In this document: one piece after another, positions 29,979-40,469 of the stretch | Layout: each line of letters starts with the position of its first letter | Position numbering within the stretch: position 1 is the stretch's first letter | From: Pseudorhizobium endolithicum | GTDB lineage: Bacteria; Pseudomonadota; Alphaproteobacteria; Rhizobiales; Rhizobiaceae | DNA: 64,000 nucleotides | Assembly: GCF_902153245.2 (NCBI RefSeq) | Contig: NZ_CABFWF030000018.1 | Span: forward strand, 82,237-146,236 | Direction of reading: 5' to 3' | The notes under the pieces: model-generated | Databases searched by the model: none | What the model was told of the DNA's origin: nothing | What the model saw: the letters and a program-made list of their open reading frames with translations, nothing else | Position numbers and translations under genes: made by a program

Positions 29979-30860
29979 ATGCTGCCATTGTTCGACATGA
30001 TGCTGAAGGCACAGAACGGGGCGGCCATGGAGGCGATGGCCAAGCAGTTCAATCTCGCCCAGGAACAGGCTGCCCAGGCCATGGCCGCGCTGACCCCGGC
30101 CTTCTCCGCCGGGCTGAAGCGGACAGCCGCAAACCCTTACGACTTCACCACGCTGATGAACACGATGATGTCCGGCGCCTATGCAAAGTATTTCGAGGAC
30201 ATGGGAAAGGCCTTCACGCCGCAGGGGATCGCGGACGGCAACGCCGTGCTGGAACGGCTGTTCGGCTCGCGGGAAGTCTCGCGCGCCATCGCCGCGCAGG
30301 CCGAGCAGCTTACGGGTGTGGGGCAGGAGATCCTGAAGAAGATGATGCCGATCATGGCGGACACGCTAATGGGCGGCCTCTTCAAGCAGGCGACGGGGCA
30401 GATGCAGCAGTCCGGCGACATCTATTCCTCCACGCCGATGGGGCAGATGGCGAAGCAGTGGCTGGACACGCTCGGACTGCAGCCGAAGCCGACGGCCACG
30501 AGCGCTGCTGCTACGGATCTCTTCGACAACCCGTTCATGCAGAGCCTGCGCAATGCCTGGGGATTGGACAAGGACAAGCCTGCGAGCGCACCTATGGGAG
30601 CGGGCTCCTTCGGCGACAATCCTTTCGCCAAGGCCTTCCAGGACATGATGACAGGATTTGGCGGAGGCGGCAGCAGCCAGCCGCCAGCCGCCGGCTCGGG
30701 GACGACAGGCGCCAATCCCTATGCCGAGGCCCTGAACAGCATGTTCGACAGCGGGCTTGAAGTGCAGAAGGCCTACCAGAAGAACATGGAATCGATCTTC
30801 GACAGCTACTTCCGCCCATCCTCCCTAGGCGGCACCCCCGAAACGCCGAAGGGCGAATAA
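29979..30860 (+). CDS. DUF937 domain protein
   Basis: A 293-residue Met-, Ala- and Gln-rich protein. The N-terminal 140 residues resemble DUF937: GNAVLERLFGSREVSRAIAAQAEQLTG then GQEILKKMMPIMADTLMGGL. The rest is low-complexity, with two copies of a DNPF(M/A)-containing segment and Gly/Ser/Pro linkers, and a helical C-terminal tail. No signal peptide or membrane segment. The function of DUF937 is unknown; some members are associated with polymer granules or cell-envelope processes, but nothing here tests that. Confidence 0.75.
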   Translation: MLPLFDMMLKAQNGAAMEAMAKQFNLAQEQAAQAMAALTPAFSAGLKRTAANPYDFTTLMNTMMSGAYAKYFEDMGKAFTPQGIADGNAVLERLFGSREVSRAIAAQAEQLTGVGQEILKKMMPIMADTLMGGLFKQATGQMQQSGDIYSSTPMGQMAKQWLDTLGLQPKPTATSAAATDLFDNPFMQSLRNAWGLDKDKPASAPMGAGSFGDNPFAKAFQDMMTGFGGGGSSQPPAAGSGTTGANPYAEALNSMFDSGLEVQKAYQKNMESIFDSYFRPSSLGGTPETPKGE

Positions 30861-30890
30861 AAAAGCCCGGCCGGGAAAACCGGGCCGGGC
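30857..30890 (-). terminator. terminator of the DUF1127 gene
   Basis: GCCCGGCCGGG and CCGGGCCGGGC (one mismatch) flank an AAAA loop. On the minus strand the stem is followed by a T run (the A run at 30857-30864), so it terminates the minus-strand gene; it may also act on the plus-strand gene. Confidence 0.8.
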
Positions 30891-30931
30891 AAGCGGCAGG
30901 GCTATTGGCTCTCACCCTGCGGGGAAACGGA

Positions 30932-31228
30932 TCAATAGGTCCGGAGACGCTCGAAGCGGGACTTGGCACGCAAACGCGCGCTCTCAGAAAGCAAGGCAGC
31001 AGGATCGTCGAACAGGCCGGAGCCATGCGTGGCCTTCATCAGATCGTGGCGCGTCAGGCCGATATCGTCGAGCTGGCGGTCGTCGAGGTCGTGCAGACCA
31101 TTGGCGGCCCATCGGTTGCGGACGAGACGCCAGACCGCCTTCATGAAGCTCGGAATTACCGCGAAGCGTCCGCGAGCGGCGGCGTCCGTCCCGACGAGAT
31201 CGAGTTCGAGCGTGCTGGTCGTGCGCAT
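30932..31228 (-). CDS. DUF1127 protein
   Basis: A 98-residue protein with the DUF1127 core near its middle: NRWAANGLHDLDDRQLDDIGLTRHDLM. The Arg-rich helix and the DLDDRQLDDIGL pattern are diagnostic. Rhizobial DUF1127 proteins have been tied to post-transcriptional control, stress and phosphate or carbon responses, with RNA binding reported for short members. An ATG at 31228 is preferred. It is divergent from a LysR gene with 191 bp between. Confidence 0.82.
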   Translation of the reverse strand: MRTTSTLELDLVGTDAAARGRFAVIPSFMKAVWRLVRNRWAANGLHDLDDRQLDDIGLTRHDLMKATHGSGLFDDPAALLSESARLRAKSRFERLRTY

Positions 31229-31419
31229 GACAGGCTCCTCCTTCGGCACGAGTTTGACCCTCCCCTCCGCGGAGGTCTCGCGGAAGGTCGGTCGTTTTCA
31301 GCGGGTGCAGGGGACACCCGTTGCACTGTGATTTGTGCTTCTGTTATGCAGCGGCGCTATTGATCAGTCCAACGAATGTTTCTAATGGTTAGCATCAGCC
31401 ACTCTGATGGATTGCCACC

Positions 31420-32367
31420 ATGTCCGCACCTCTCGATATCGATCAACTCAACACCTTCCTCGCGATCGTCGACACCGGCAGCTTCACGAAGGCGGCGGAT
31501 CGCGTGTTCAAGACACAGTCCGCGGTATCCATGCAGATGCGGCGGCTGGAGGAGCGGATCGGCAAGCAGCTCTTCGCCAAGGACGGCCGCGGCAACCGGC
31601 TGACGTCCGAGGGCGAGAAGCTCCTGAACTATGCGCGGCGGATCATCCGGCTGAACAACGAGGCGATCGCCGCTTTCGACGACAACCGGCTGGAGGGGAC
31701 GCTAAGGATCGGCACGCCGGACGACTACGCCGACCGCTACATGCCGGAAATCATCGGGCGCTTTGCGAAGACGCATCCGAACGTCGAGCTCTATATCGTC
31801 TGCGAGAACTCCTCCAGCCTGGCCGAGCGGATGCAGAAGGGTGAGTTGGATATCGCCCTGGTCACTCACAACCCGCGCGCGCGGATGTCGGACGTAGTTC
31901 GAACCGAGCCGCTTTGCTGGGTAGCCTCGGCCAACCATCCACTGAGGGAGGATGCGCCGGTGCCACTGGCCGTCGGCCGGCGCGACTGCCTGTGGCGCCA
32001 GCTCGCCTGTTCGGCGCTCGATGCAGACGGAAGGGAATACCAGGTGCTTTTCACAAGCTGGTCCTCGACAGTGGTCGCTGCGGCAGTCCTTGCCGGCATG
32101 GCGGTCTCCGTCCTACCCGAATCGGCCTTGCGACCGGGGATGCGCGTTCTGACCTCGGCAGACGGCTTCCCGGCCCTACCACCGGTGCAGATCGGCCTGA
32201 TGAAGCGGCCGGGACTTTCGCCGTCGCTCCTGAATGCCATCACCGACCATATCGCCGCCTGCCTCGACAACATCTCGCCTGCCGTCGTACCGGACGACCT
32301 GGATTCCGAGCTGAAGGGGATAGGCCGGACGATGAAGATCCGGGCCGGCCAAGCAACCAGCTGGTAG
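31420..32367 (+). CDS. LysR-family transcriptional regulator
   Basis: A 315-residue regulator. The N-terminal winged HTH is intact (IDQLNTFLAIVDTGSFTKAADRVFKTQSAVS, continuing MQMRRLEERIGKQLF), followed by the effector-binding domain starting LEGTLRIGTPDDYADRYMPEIIG. That DDYADRYMP motif is common in a group of rhizobial LysR proteins divergent from DUF1127 or small membrane genes. The target is probably the divergent DUF1127 gene, its only close neighbour. Effector unknown. Confidence 0.9.
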   Translation: MSAPLDIDQLNTFLAIVDTGSFTKAADRVFKTQSAVSMQMRRLEERIGKQLFAKDGRGNRLTSEGEKLLNYARRIIRLNNEAIAAFDDNRLEGTLRIGTPDDYADRYMPEIIGRFAKTHPNVELYIVCENSSSLAERMQKGELDIALVTHNPRARMSDVVRTEPLCWVASANHPLREDAPVPLAVGRRDCLWRQLACSALDADGREYQVLFTSWSSTVVAAAVLAGMAVSVLPESALRPGMRVLTSADGFPALPPVQIGLMKRPGLSPSLLNAITDHIAACLDNISPAVVPDDLDSELKGIGRTMKIRAGQATSW

Positions 32368-32373
32368 CAACAG

Positions 32374-32398
32374 AAAACCGGGGCCAAGGCCCCGGTTT
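32374..32398. terminator. bidirectional terminator between lysR and katA
   Basis: AAACCGGGGCC and GGCCCCGGTTT with a 3-nt loop region form a long perfect stem 7 nt after the LysR stop and 22 nt before the convergent katA stop. A and T flanks on both sides make it usable in both directions. Confidence 0.88.
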
Positions 32399-32419
32399 CC
32401 ATTTCAGCACATTCCGATG

Positions 32420-33913
32420 TTACTCGGCGGCGGTGGGCTGTGCTGAGATCGTGTCGGCCTTGTAGCCGTGGAGCCGCTCCAGAGCCGCGCGCACACCTGC
32501 TTCATAGTCGGGGTGCACGAGCTTGAAGTGGGCGAGCTGGCGCTCGACGATGTGACCCGGCACGCCGCCCATTGCAGCGCCAATGTTGGAGAACAGACGC
32601 CCCTTCTGGCCCTCGTCGAAGAGGTTGAAGAGTGCCCGCGGCTGCGAGTAGTCGTCATTGCCTTCGCGATGGTTGTAGCGGGCCATGTCGCCGGAGATCT
32701 TCAGCGGCGGCTCCTTGGCGGATGCATCCTCGAACGGGCCGTTGACGGAGTTCGGCTCATAGTAGGCGTCGGGGTTGCCGGTGCGCAGGCCGCCGTAAGT
32801 GTTCATCTGGCCATCACGATGGTAGTGATGAACCGGGCAGCGCGGCTGGTTGACCGGGATGTTCTCGTAGTGCGTGCCGAGGCGATAGCGGTGAGCGTCG
32901 GCATAGGAGAACACGCGAGCCTGCAGCATCTTGTCCGGCGAATGGCTGATGCCGGGCACGATGTTCGACGGCGAGAATGCAGCCTGCTCGATCTCCGCGA
33001 AGTAGTTGTCCGCGTTGCGGTTCAGTTCCATGATGCCGACGTCGATCGGCGGAAACTCCGCATGCGGCCAGACCTTGGTGAGGTCGAACGGATTGTAGGA
33101 CGTGTTTTCCGCCTGCTCCTCGGTCATGATCTGGACCTGCATCTTCCAGCGCGGGAACTCGCCGCGCTCGATGCCGCCGAACAAGGCCTCCTGGTAACCC
33201 TCGCGGGTCTTGCCGATCAGGGCTTCGGCTTCCTCGTTGGTATAGTGCTTGTGGCCCTGCAGGGTCTTGAAATGGAACTTCACCCAGTAGCGCTCGCCGG
33301 CGTCATTCCAGAAGGAATAGGTATGCGAGCCATAGCCGTTCATGTGCATCGGATCGACCGGCAGGCCGCGATCAGACATCAGAATCGTGACCTGGTGCAG
33401 GCTTTCCGGAGACAGCGACCAGAAATCCCACATAGCGGTCGCGGAACGAAGGTTCGTCCTCGGGTGCCGCTTCTGGGTGTGGATGAAGTCGGGGAATTTC
33501 ACAGGGTCGCGAACGAAGAAGACCGGCGTGTTGTTGCCGACGAGGTCCCAGTTGCCTTCCGTCGTGTAGAACTTCAGCGAGAAGCCGCGGACGTCGCGCT
33601 CATGGTCGGCTGCGCCCAGTTCGCCGGCAACGGTGGAGAAGCGCGCCAGCATCGGCGTTTCCGCGCCGGGCTGCAGACATTTCGCCTTGGTGTATTTGGA
33701 GATGTCGCCGGTGATCTTCAGCGTGCCGTAGGCGCCCCAGCCCTTCGCATGCACGGCACGCTCCGGAATGCGTTCCCGGTTCTGGTGGGCCAGCTTCTCG
33801 ATGAGCTGGTAGTCCTGCAGCATGATGCCGCCACGCGGGCCGGCAGTCAGCGAATTCTGGTTGTCCGGTATCGGCGCACCGGCTGTGGTCGTCATTGTCG
33901 GACGGTCGGTCAT
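32420..33913 (-). CDS. katA: monofunctional heme catalase
   Basis: Decomposes hydrogen peroxide. A 497-residue clade-3-type small-subunit catalase. The catalytic His is in [13 protein letters not shown], the Asn-containing region is [19 protein letters not shown], and the heme-proximal Tyr segment [14 protein letters not shown] is present. Transcribed divergently from an OxyR gene, the usual arrangement for peroxide-inducible catalase in rhizobia. The ATG at 33913 is 113 bp from the oxyR start. Confidence 0.97.
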   Translation of the reverse strand: MTDRPTMTTTAGAPIPDNQNSLTAGPRGGIMLQDYQLIEKLAHQNRERIPERAVHAKGWGAYGTLKITGDISKYTKAKCLQPGAETPMLARFSTVAGELGAADHERDVRGFSLKFYTTEGNWDLVGNNTPVFFVRDPVKFPDFIHTQKRHPRTNLRSATAMWDFWSLSPESLHQVTILMSDRGLPVDPMHMNGYGSHTYSFWNDAGERYWVKFHFKTLQGHKHYTNEEAEALIGKTREGYQEALFGGIERGEFPRWKMQVQIMTEEQAENTSYNPFDLTKVWPHAEFPPIDVGIMELNRNADNYFAEIEQAAFSPSNIVPGISHSPDKMLQARVFSYADAHRYRLGTHYENIPVNQPRCPVHHYHRDGQMNTYGGLRTGNPDAYYEPNSVNGPFEDASAKEPPLKISGDMARYNHREGNDDYSQPRALFNLFDEGQKGRLFSNIGAAMGGVPGHIVERQLAHFKLVHPDYEAGVRAALERLHGYKADTISAQPTAAE

Positions 33914-33981
33914 GCTTTGTCTCCCTGCTTGAAAATCTGGAACCGTTCTAGGTTGTGGCTTGACCGTCGCACTCCGGTTCC

Positions 33982-33998
33982 ATAATTTCCAATATTAT
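33982..33998. promoter_or_regulatory. dyad in the katA-oxyR divergent region, possible OxyR site
   Basis: ATAAT-N7-ATTAT is an AT-rich inverted repeat midway between the two divergent starts. Its size suits a LysR-type box. It is not a full match to the ATAG-N7-CTAT tetranucleotide series described for E. coli OxyR, so it is a candidate only. Confidence 0.4.
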
Positions 33999-34026
33999 TT
34001 CCTGCGATCTTTCATAGGATTTGCTT

Positions 34027-34926
34027 ATGGCTCTTACCCTGCGTCAGATGCGGTATTTCGAGGCGCTGGCGAAGGAAAAGCACTTCGGGCGGGCGGCCGA
34101 GACCGTGCATGTCAGCCAGCCCGCTCTTTCCGCCCAGATCGCAGAGATGGAGGAGAGCCTGGGGGTTCGCCTGGTGGAGCGCAGCCGCAGCGGTGCCCTT
34201 CTGACTCGCAAGGGCGAAGAGGTTCTCGCGCGGGTGCGGTCGATTCTCGAACAGGTGGAACAACTGGCCGCCTGCACCCGCAGCGGCACCGGCATGCTGG
34301 ACGGGCCGGTGCGGATCGGCGTCATCCCGACGGTCGCACCCTACCTCGTCCCCAAGCTCGTGCCCCGCCTGAGGGAGAGCTATCCTTCGATCGAGCTCGA
34401 ACTGAAGGAAGCGGTGACAGACCGCCTGATCCTCGACCTGCAGGACGGCAAGCTGGACGCGGTGATCGCGGCCCTGCCGATCGAGACGGAAGGACTGGAA
34501 ACGCAGTCGCTTTTACTCGACCGGTTCTACATGGCGGTCGCCAACAACAACAACATGATCCTGATGTCGCCGATGACGGAGACGCAGGTCGATGCCGACC
34601 GGTTGCTGCTGCTGGAGGAAGGGCACTGCCTGCGCGAGCAGGCGCTGTCGGTCTGCGGCACGGCACGCAAGCGCAGCCTCGTCAACTTCGGCGCCACCTC
34701 GATGGCGACGCTCCTGCAAATGGTCTCACACGACATGGGAATGACGCTGATCCCGGAGATGGCAATCCCGACGGAGACGGCGCGCAACGACATCCGCATC
34801 CTGCCGTTTGCGGACCCCGCCCCCTCCCGCGAAATCGGCCTGATCTGGCGCCGGTCCAGCGGCCGGCGCGACGAGATGAAACTGCTGGGCGATGCCGTGG
34901 CCGCTTGTGCGCCGGGCAGACGATGA
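34027..34926 (+). CDS. oxyR: peroxide-sensing regulator OxyR
   Basis: A 299-residue LysR-type regulator. The HTH is TLRQMRYFEALAKEKHFGRAAE followed by VHVSQPALSAQI. The redox pair is clearly present: Cys201 and Cys210 in EGHCLREQALSVC, matching the disulfide-forming cysteines of E. coli OxyR (GHCLRDQ). That, with its divergence from katA, supports OxyR rather than a generic LysR. An ATG at 34027 is preferred to a TTG two codons earlier. Confidence 0.95.
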   Translation: MALTLRQMRYFEALAKEKHFGRAAETVHVSQPALSAQIAEMEESLGVRLVERSRSGALLTRKGEEVLARVRSILEQVEQLAACTRSGTGMLDGPVRIGVIPTVAPYLVPKLVPRLRESYPSIELELKEAVTDRLILDLQDGKLDAVIAALPIETEGLETQSLLLDRFYMAVANNNNMILMSPMTETQVDADRLLLLEEGHCLREQALSVCGTARKRSLVNFGATSMATLLQMVSHDMGMTLIPEMAIPTETARNDIRILPFADPAPSREIGLIWRRSSGRRDEMKLLGDAVAACAPGRR

Positions 34927-34944
34927 GGCGCCGCCCTTTCGTGC

Positions 34945-35820
34945 TCAGGAAAGGTGTCTCTTGAAGAAATCCACCGTCCGGCTCCAGGCGAGGTCGGCGG
35001 CCGCCTTGTCGTAGCGAGCCGCCGACGTATCGTTGTTGAAGGCGTGGTTGACGCCGTCGTAGACGTGGATCTCGAAGGCCTTGCCGTTCTCCTCCAGCGC
35101 TTTCCTGTAGGCGTCGATGCCGGCGTTGATGCGCTCGTCGAGCCCGGCATAATGCAGCATGAGCGGCGCCTTGATGGCCGGTACGTCTTCGACAGGCGCC
35201 TGTGACCCGTAATAGGCGACGCCGGCTCCCAGTTCCGGCGATTTCGTTGCCATGCGGTTGACCATCCCGCCGCCCCAGCAGAAGCCGACCGCCCCGACCT
35301 TGCCGTTGGTGCCGTCGAGACCTGCGAGGTAGACGCGCGTGGCTTCGCCATTGGCGGCGGCCGCGTCGAGGTCCATACCGCTGAACATCTGCCGCGCCTG
35401 ATCCTCGTCCGCCGGCGTGCCGCCCTGCGGCGACAGGAAATCCGGCGCCAGCGCCACGAAGCCTTCCAGGGCCATGCGCCGCGCCACATCCCGGATATGA
35501 GCGTTCAGGCCACGGTTCTCGTGGATGACGATGACGGCGGCCAAATCGCCGCTCGCATCCTTCGGGCGGACGAGGTAGCCCTTCATCTCGCCTTGCGCGC
35601 CGGGATAGGCCACGTCTTCCGCCGTCAGCCGTTCGTCCGTCTCCGCGATCAGTTGGGCCTTCGCCCCATTGGCGGCCAGCAACGGAACGATGGCAGCGGC
35701 TGCGGCGCCTGATCCGGCGAGAGCCGTCAGCTTTTCCATGAAGCCGCGGCGGTCGAGCGTCAGGTGGGTGTATTCATCATAGGCGTTGATCATCGCCTGG
35801 GTGATCGTCGGCTTTTCCAT
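34945..35820 (-). CDS. dienelactone hydrolase family protein with Tat-like signal
   Basis: A 291-residue alpha/beta hydrolase. The N-terminus has LDRRGFMEKLTALAGSGAAAAA then IVPLLAANGAKAQ, a twin-arginine-type export signal (Arg24-Arg25). The catalytic Cys is in GAVGFCWGGGMV, the acid in HYAGLDERINAG, and the His in DGVNHAFNN, the DLH triad. Natural substrates of the exported forms are unknown. An ATG at 35820 is chosen because the upstream residues are unlike a signal region. It lies 108 bp downstream of adhA on the same strand. Confidence 0.9.
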   Translation of the reverse strand: MEKPTITQAMINAYDEYTHLTLDRRGFMEKLTALAGSGAAAAAIVPLLAANGAKAQLIAETDERLTAEDVAYPGAQGEMKGYLVRPKDASGDLAAVIVIHENRGLNAHIRDVARRMALEGFVALAPDFLSPQGGTPADEDQARQMFSGMDLDAAAANGEATRVYLAGLDGTNGKVGAVGFCWGGGMVNRMATKSPELGAGVAYYGSQAPVEDVPAIKAPLMLHYAGLDERINAGIDAYRKALEENGKAFEIHVYDGVNHAFNNDTSAARYDKAAADLAWSRTVDFFKRHLS

Positions 35821-35928
35821 GACAGGCTCCTCCCGAAAGTGAACGGCCATGTCGGCGTCAACGGCAGACGGCCGGATGATCAAGGCTAGATCATCCGGCC
35901 GTCTGCGTGGTGACACTTCTGCGTGAGG

Positions 35929-36957
35929 TCAGGCCGCGAGATCGAGCACGATGCGGCCGTCGATCTTGCCCTCCTCCATACGATGGAAGATGTCGTTGAT
36001 GTTCTCCAGCCTGTCCCAGGAGAAGTGCGACCTGACCTTGCCCTCGCCGGCGAACTGCAGCGATTCCTCAAGATCCTGGCGGGTGCCGACGATCGAGCCG
36101 CGCACCGTGATGCGCTTCAGGACCGTATCGAAGACCGGCAGCGAGATATAGCCGGGCGGCAGGCCGACCAGCGACATCGTGCCCTTGGAGCGCAGGAAGC
36201 CGTAGGCCTGCTCCATGGCCTGCGGGGATACCGCGGTGACCAGCGCGCCATGCACGCCGCCGGTCGCCTTCTGTACCTGCTCGACCGCATCGGCCGCCCT
36301 GCCATTGACCACGACGTCGGCGCCGAGATCCCTGGCAAGCTTCAGCTTGTCGTCGAAGATGTCGGCGGCCACCACATGCATGCCCATGGCCTTGGCATAC
36401 TGGACCGCCATGTGGCCGAGACCACCGATGCCGGAGATGACGACCCATTCGCCCGGATTGACCTCGGTTTCCTTGAGGCCCTTGTAGACGGTCACACCGG
36501 CGCACAGGACCGGCGCGGCAGGGCCGAACTCCAGGTTATCCGGCAGGCGGCCGACGAAATCGGGATCCGCCAGGCCGTATTGGGCGAAGGTACCGTTGAC
36601 GGAATAACCCGTATTCTGCTGGCTGCCGCAGAGGGTTTCCCATCCGGTACGGCAGGGCGTGCAGCATCCGCAGGCCGTGTGCAGCCACGGAACGCCGATC
36701 CGGTCGCCCTCCCTGATGCGGAAAACGCCGGCGCCGAGCTTGGCGACATAACCGACGCCCTCGTGGCCCGGAATGAAAGGCGGATTGGGCTTCACCGGCC
36801 AGTCGCCATTGGCAGCATGCAGGTCGGTGTGGCAGACGCCGGTCGCCTCGTATTTAACGAGGATCTGGCCGGGACCCGGCTCGGGCACAGGCCTCTCCTC
36901 GATCACCAGCGGCTTGCCGAATTCGCGGACGACGGCGGCTTTCATCATGGTCGGCAT
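35929..36957 (-). CDS. adhA: zinc-dependent alcohol dehydrogenase
   Basis: NAD-dependent oxidation of primary alcohols. A 342-residue medium-chain dehydrogenase. The catalytic zinc ligands are Cys42 (GVCHTDLHAANGDW) and His65-Glu66 (IPGHEGVG); the structural zinc ligands are Cys96, Cys99, Cys102 and Cys110 (ACGCCTPCRTGWETLC). The NAD-binding GIGGLGHMAVQYAKAMG follows. This is the AdhA/AdhP-type ethanol-active form. It may contribute alcohol oxidation separate from the PQQ system at 60 kb. Confidence 0.93.
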   Translation of the reverse strand: MPTMMKAAVVREFGKPLVIEERPVPEPGPGQILVKYEATGVCHTDLHAANGDWPVKPNPPFIPGHEGVGYVAKLGAGVFRIREGDRIGVPWLHTACGCCTPCRTGWETLCGSQQNTGYSVNGTFAQYGLADPDFVGRLPDNLEFGPAAPVLCAGVTVYKGLKETEVNPGEWVVISGIGGLGHMAVQYAKAMGMHVVAADIFDDKLKLARDLGADVVVNGRAADAVEQVQKATGGVHGALVTAVSPQAMEQAYGFLRSKGTMSLVGLPPGYISLPVFDTVLKRITVRGSIVGTRQDLEESLQFAGEGKVRSHFSWDRLENINDIFHRMEEGKIDGRIVLDLAA

Positions 36958-37061
36958 TGCTACACCTCTTCGTCGATGCCTTGGCCTCACTGAGGCTCCT
37001 GAGTGAGGAAGAGGATAACAATCCGCGCGATGGACTTATTGATTCACCGCAAAATCGGGCC

Positions 37062-37481
37062 TCAGTTCAGGACCAGCCAGAGCGCCAGCCACACCCAAAG
37101 GGCCAGAAGGATGAAGTAGCCCGCGATCCAGACCGGCCGCCGGTGGCGCAGGCGGTTGGTAGTGATGTGCACATAGGAATGGACGTAGCGGGAGACGACG
37201 AAGGCCCAGGCGAGCAGAACGGTCACCATATTGTCTGCAGTCGTGACGTAGAGCGAGAGGCACACGGCGTGGAACAGGACCGGCAGTTCGAACTGGTTCT
37301 TGAGGTTGTTGTGGATCAGCAGGCTTTCAAGCGGCTCTTCCCGGTTCTCCTTGAACTGCTCCGCCTTCACCCGGCCGGCGCGCACGGCCGTCATGCGCTT
37401 GCTCGACAGAAGGAAATAAAGGCCGAACACCAAGGCCGCATGCGCCATCATCGGCCACAGCATCGCGTCGCTGAATGTCAT
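37062..37481 (-). CDS. MAPEG-family membrane protein
   Basis: A 139-residue protein with four predicted transmembrane helices. The MAPEG hallmark is the segment HNNLKNQFELPVLFH in the first loop, with SRYVHSYVHITTNRLRHR later. MAPEG proteins include glutathione-dependent enzymes of eicosanoid and xenobiotic metabolism; bacterial members are mostly uncharacterised. It lies between adhA and guaB on the same strand, with moderate gaps. Confidence 0.88.
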   Translation of the reverse strand: MTFSDAMLWPMMAHAALVFGLYFLLSSKRMTAVRAGRVKAEQFKENREEPLESLLIHNNLKNQFELPVLFHAVCLSLYVTTADNMVTVLLAWAFVVSRYVHSYVHITTNRLRHRRPVWIAGYFILLALWVWLALWLVLN

Positions 37482-37598
37482 GATATCCCCTTACTCAGAC
37501 CTGGGGGCTATCGATGCGCCAGAAACGCGACGGAAGCAACAAGGCCCGACATAGATCGGAGCCTTGCGCAAAATCGGCCGGCGAACTGAAGCGACGGA

Positions 37599-39104
<1,506 letters not shown>

Positions 39105-39233
39105 GGCCAATTTCCTTCGGTCAGAAATGCGAGAACCGCACCGGAACGATCGATCGTCCGCCCGGGCGTCTCAGAAACAATGCTCGGAAGTTGGCGAGGG
39201 CTGGTAACACGTTCATGACACGAAGGGAATAGC

Positions 39234-39261
39234 AAAAACCCGGAGACGGAGCCTCCGGGTT
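39234..39261 (-). terminator. terminator of the metallo-beta-lactamase gene
   Basis: AACCCGGAG (39237-39245) and CTCCGGGTT (39253-39261) form a perfect 9-bp stem. On the minus strand the stem is followed by T residues (the A run at 39234-39238), 20 nt after the stop of the minus-strand gene. Confidence 0.85.
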
Positions 39262-39280
39262 CCGCAGGTCCCTCTCGGGA

Positions 39281-40282
39281 TCAGAGGTCGAACTGATAGG
39301 ACTTCGGCACGAAGCGGTAGCCCGTCTCCTGCTTCTCCACGAATCCGACTGCCGGGAACGGCATGTGGTAGCCCAGGAAGGCGATCCTGTCGGTCGCGAC
39401 CATGTCGAAAACCTTCTTGCGCGTCTCGGCAGCGGCCGCCTTGTCCATGTCGAAGCGGACCTCCCATTCCGGCCGCTGGAGAGACAGCACGAAGTGGTTG
39501 GCGGTATCGGCGGTGAGCACCAGCCGTTTCCCGGCCGATTCGATATTGTAGATCATGTGGCCCGGCGAATGGCCGAAGGCTGCCATGCCGGTTATCCCCG
39601 GAACGACATCGGCACCGTCGCCGACAAAGGTCATCTTCTCCGCCAGCGGCTTTACGTTCGCCAGCACGCCCTTGTGGCCGTTCTCCGCCGGCGTGCCGAC
39701 GCGGGCCTCGTCGGTCCAGAAATCGTATTCCACCTGCCCGGCGACATAGCGAGCGTTCGGGAAGGCCGGCTTACCGTCCTCCATCAGCCCGCCGATGTGA
39801 TCGCCATGCATATGGGTCAGCACCACAACCGTCACGTCTTCCGGTGTATAGCCGCCCGCGGCCAGGCCTTCCACAAGACGGCCGCCGCCCTGTGCGCGGC
39901 CTGCCTGTCCCAGTCCGGTGTCGAACAGGACGACGTCGCTTCCGGTGTTGACAAGGGTCGGCGAGAAGCTGTTGACGAACTGGTCCGCCGGCAGGAAATT
40001 CTCCTGGAGAAGCTGGCCCACGGCTTCCGCCGTCTGGTTGGTTCCGAAGGTCTCGTTCGGTGCCCCTGACGGACGGGCTCCGTCCTTGACGACGAAAACC
40101 TCGAACTCGCCGAATTCAAACCGGTGCGTCTCCGGCGGCATGGCGCGGTCGATCTCTATTTGCGTCGTCTCCTGGGCGGCGGCCGGCGCTGTCGCCTGGG
40201 CCCGCACAATGGCCGGCGCAGCCAGTACTCCAAGGCCTGCAGATCCCAGCAGCGCCCGACGTCCCATCATCGGCATGGTCAT
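39281..40282 (-). CDS. exported metallo-beta-lactamase-fold hydrolase
   Basis: A 333-residue MBL-fold protein. A Tat-like signal is at the N-terminus (MGRRALLGSAGLGVLAAPA). The zinc-binding motif THMHGDHIGG is intact, with further His in FGHSPGHM and the Asp in LTADTANH. It resembles the exported MBL proteins often annotated with quorum-quenching lactonases, but many have other activities, so no substrate is given. The ATG at 40282 is chosen to place the twin Arg near the start. Divergent from an MFS gene. Confidence 0.88.
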   Translation of the reverse strand: MTMPMMGRRALLGSAGLGVLAAPAIVRAQATAPAAAQETTQIEIDRAMPPETHRFEFGEFEVFVVKDGARPSGAPNETFGTNQTAEAVGQLLQENFLPADQFVNSFSPTLVNTGSDVVLFDTGLGQAGRAQGGGRLVEGLAAGGYTPEDVTVVVLTHMHGDHIGGLMEDGKPAFPNARYVAGQVEYDFWTDEARVGTPAENGHKGVLANVKPLAEKMTFVGDGADVVPGITGMAAFGHSPGHMIYNIESAGKRLVLTADTANHFVLSLQRPEWEVRFDMDKAAAAETRKKVFDMVATDRIAFLGYHMPFPAVGFVEKQETGYRFVPKSYQFDL

Positions 40283-40469
40283 GTCTGATCTCCCTCGACT
40301 GAGATGCCCCTCTGTGGCGGGCACCATGGGGAGAGATAAGCGGCGGCCTGTTCACGGGAAGCGCCGTCACGCAGACGTGATGCTCCGGCACTTTTGGAGG
40401 CTGGCCCCGATTGGCAAGCGCTCCTTATGGCATTAGGAAGTCAGCCATTCCTCCGGCGCTCGCTCGTTC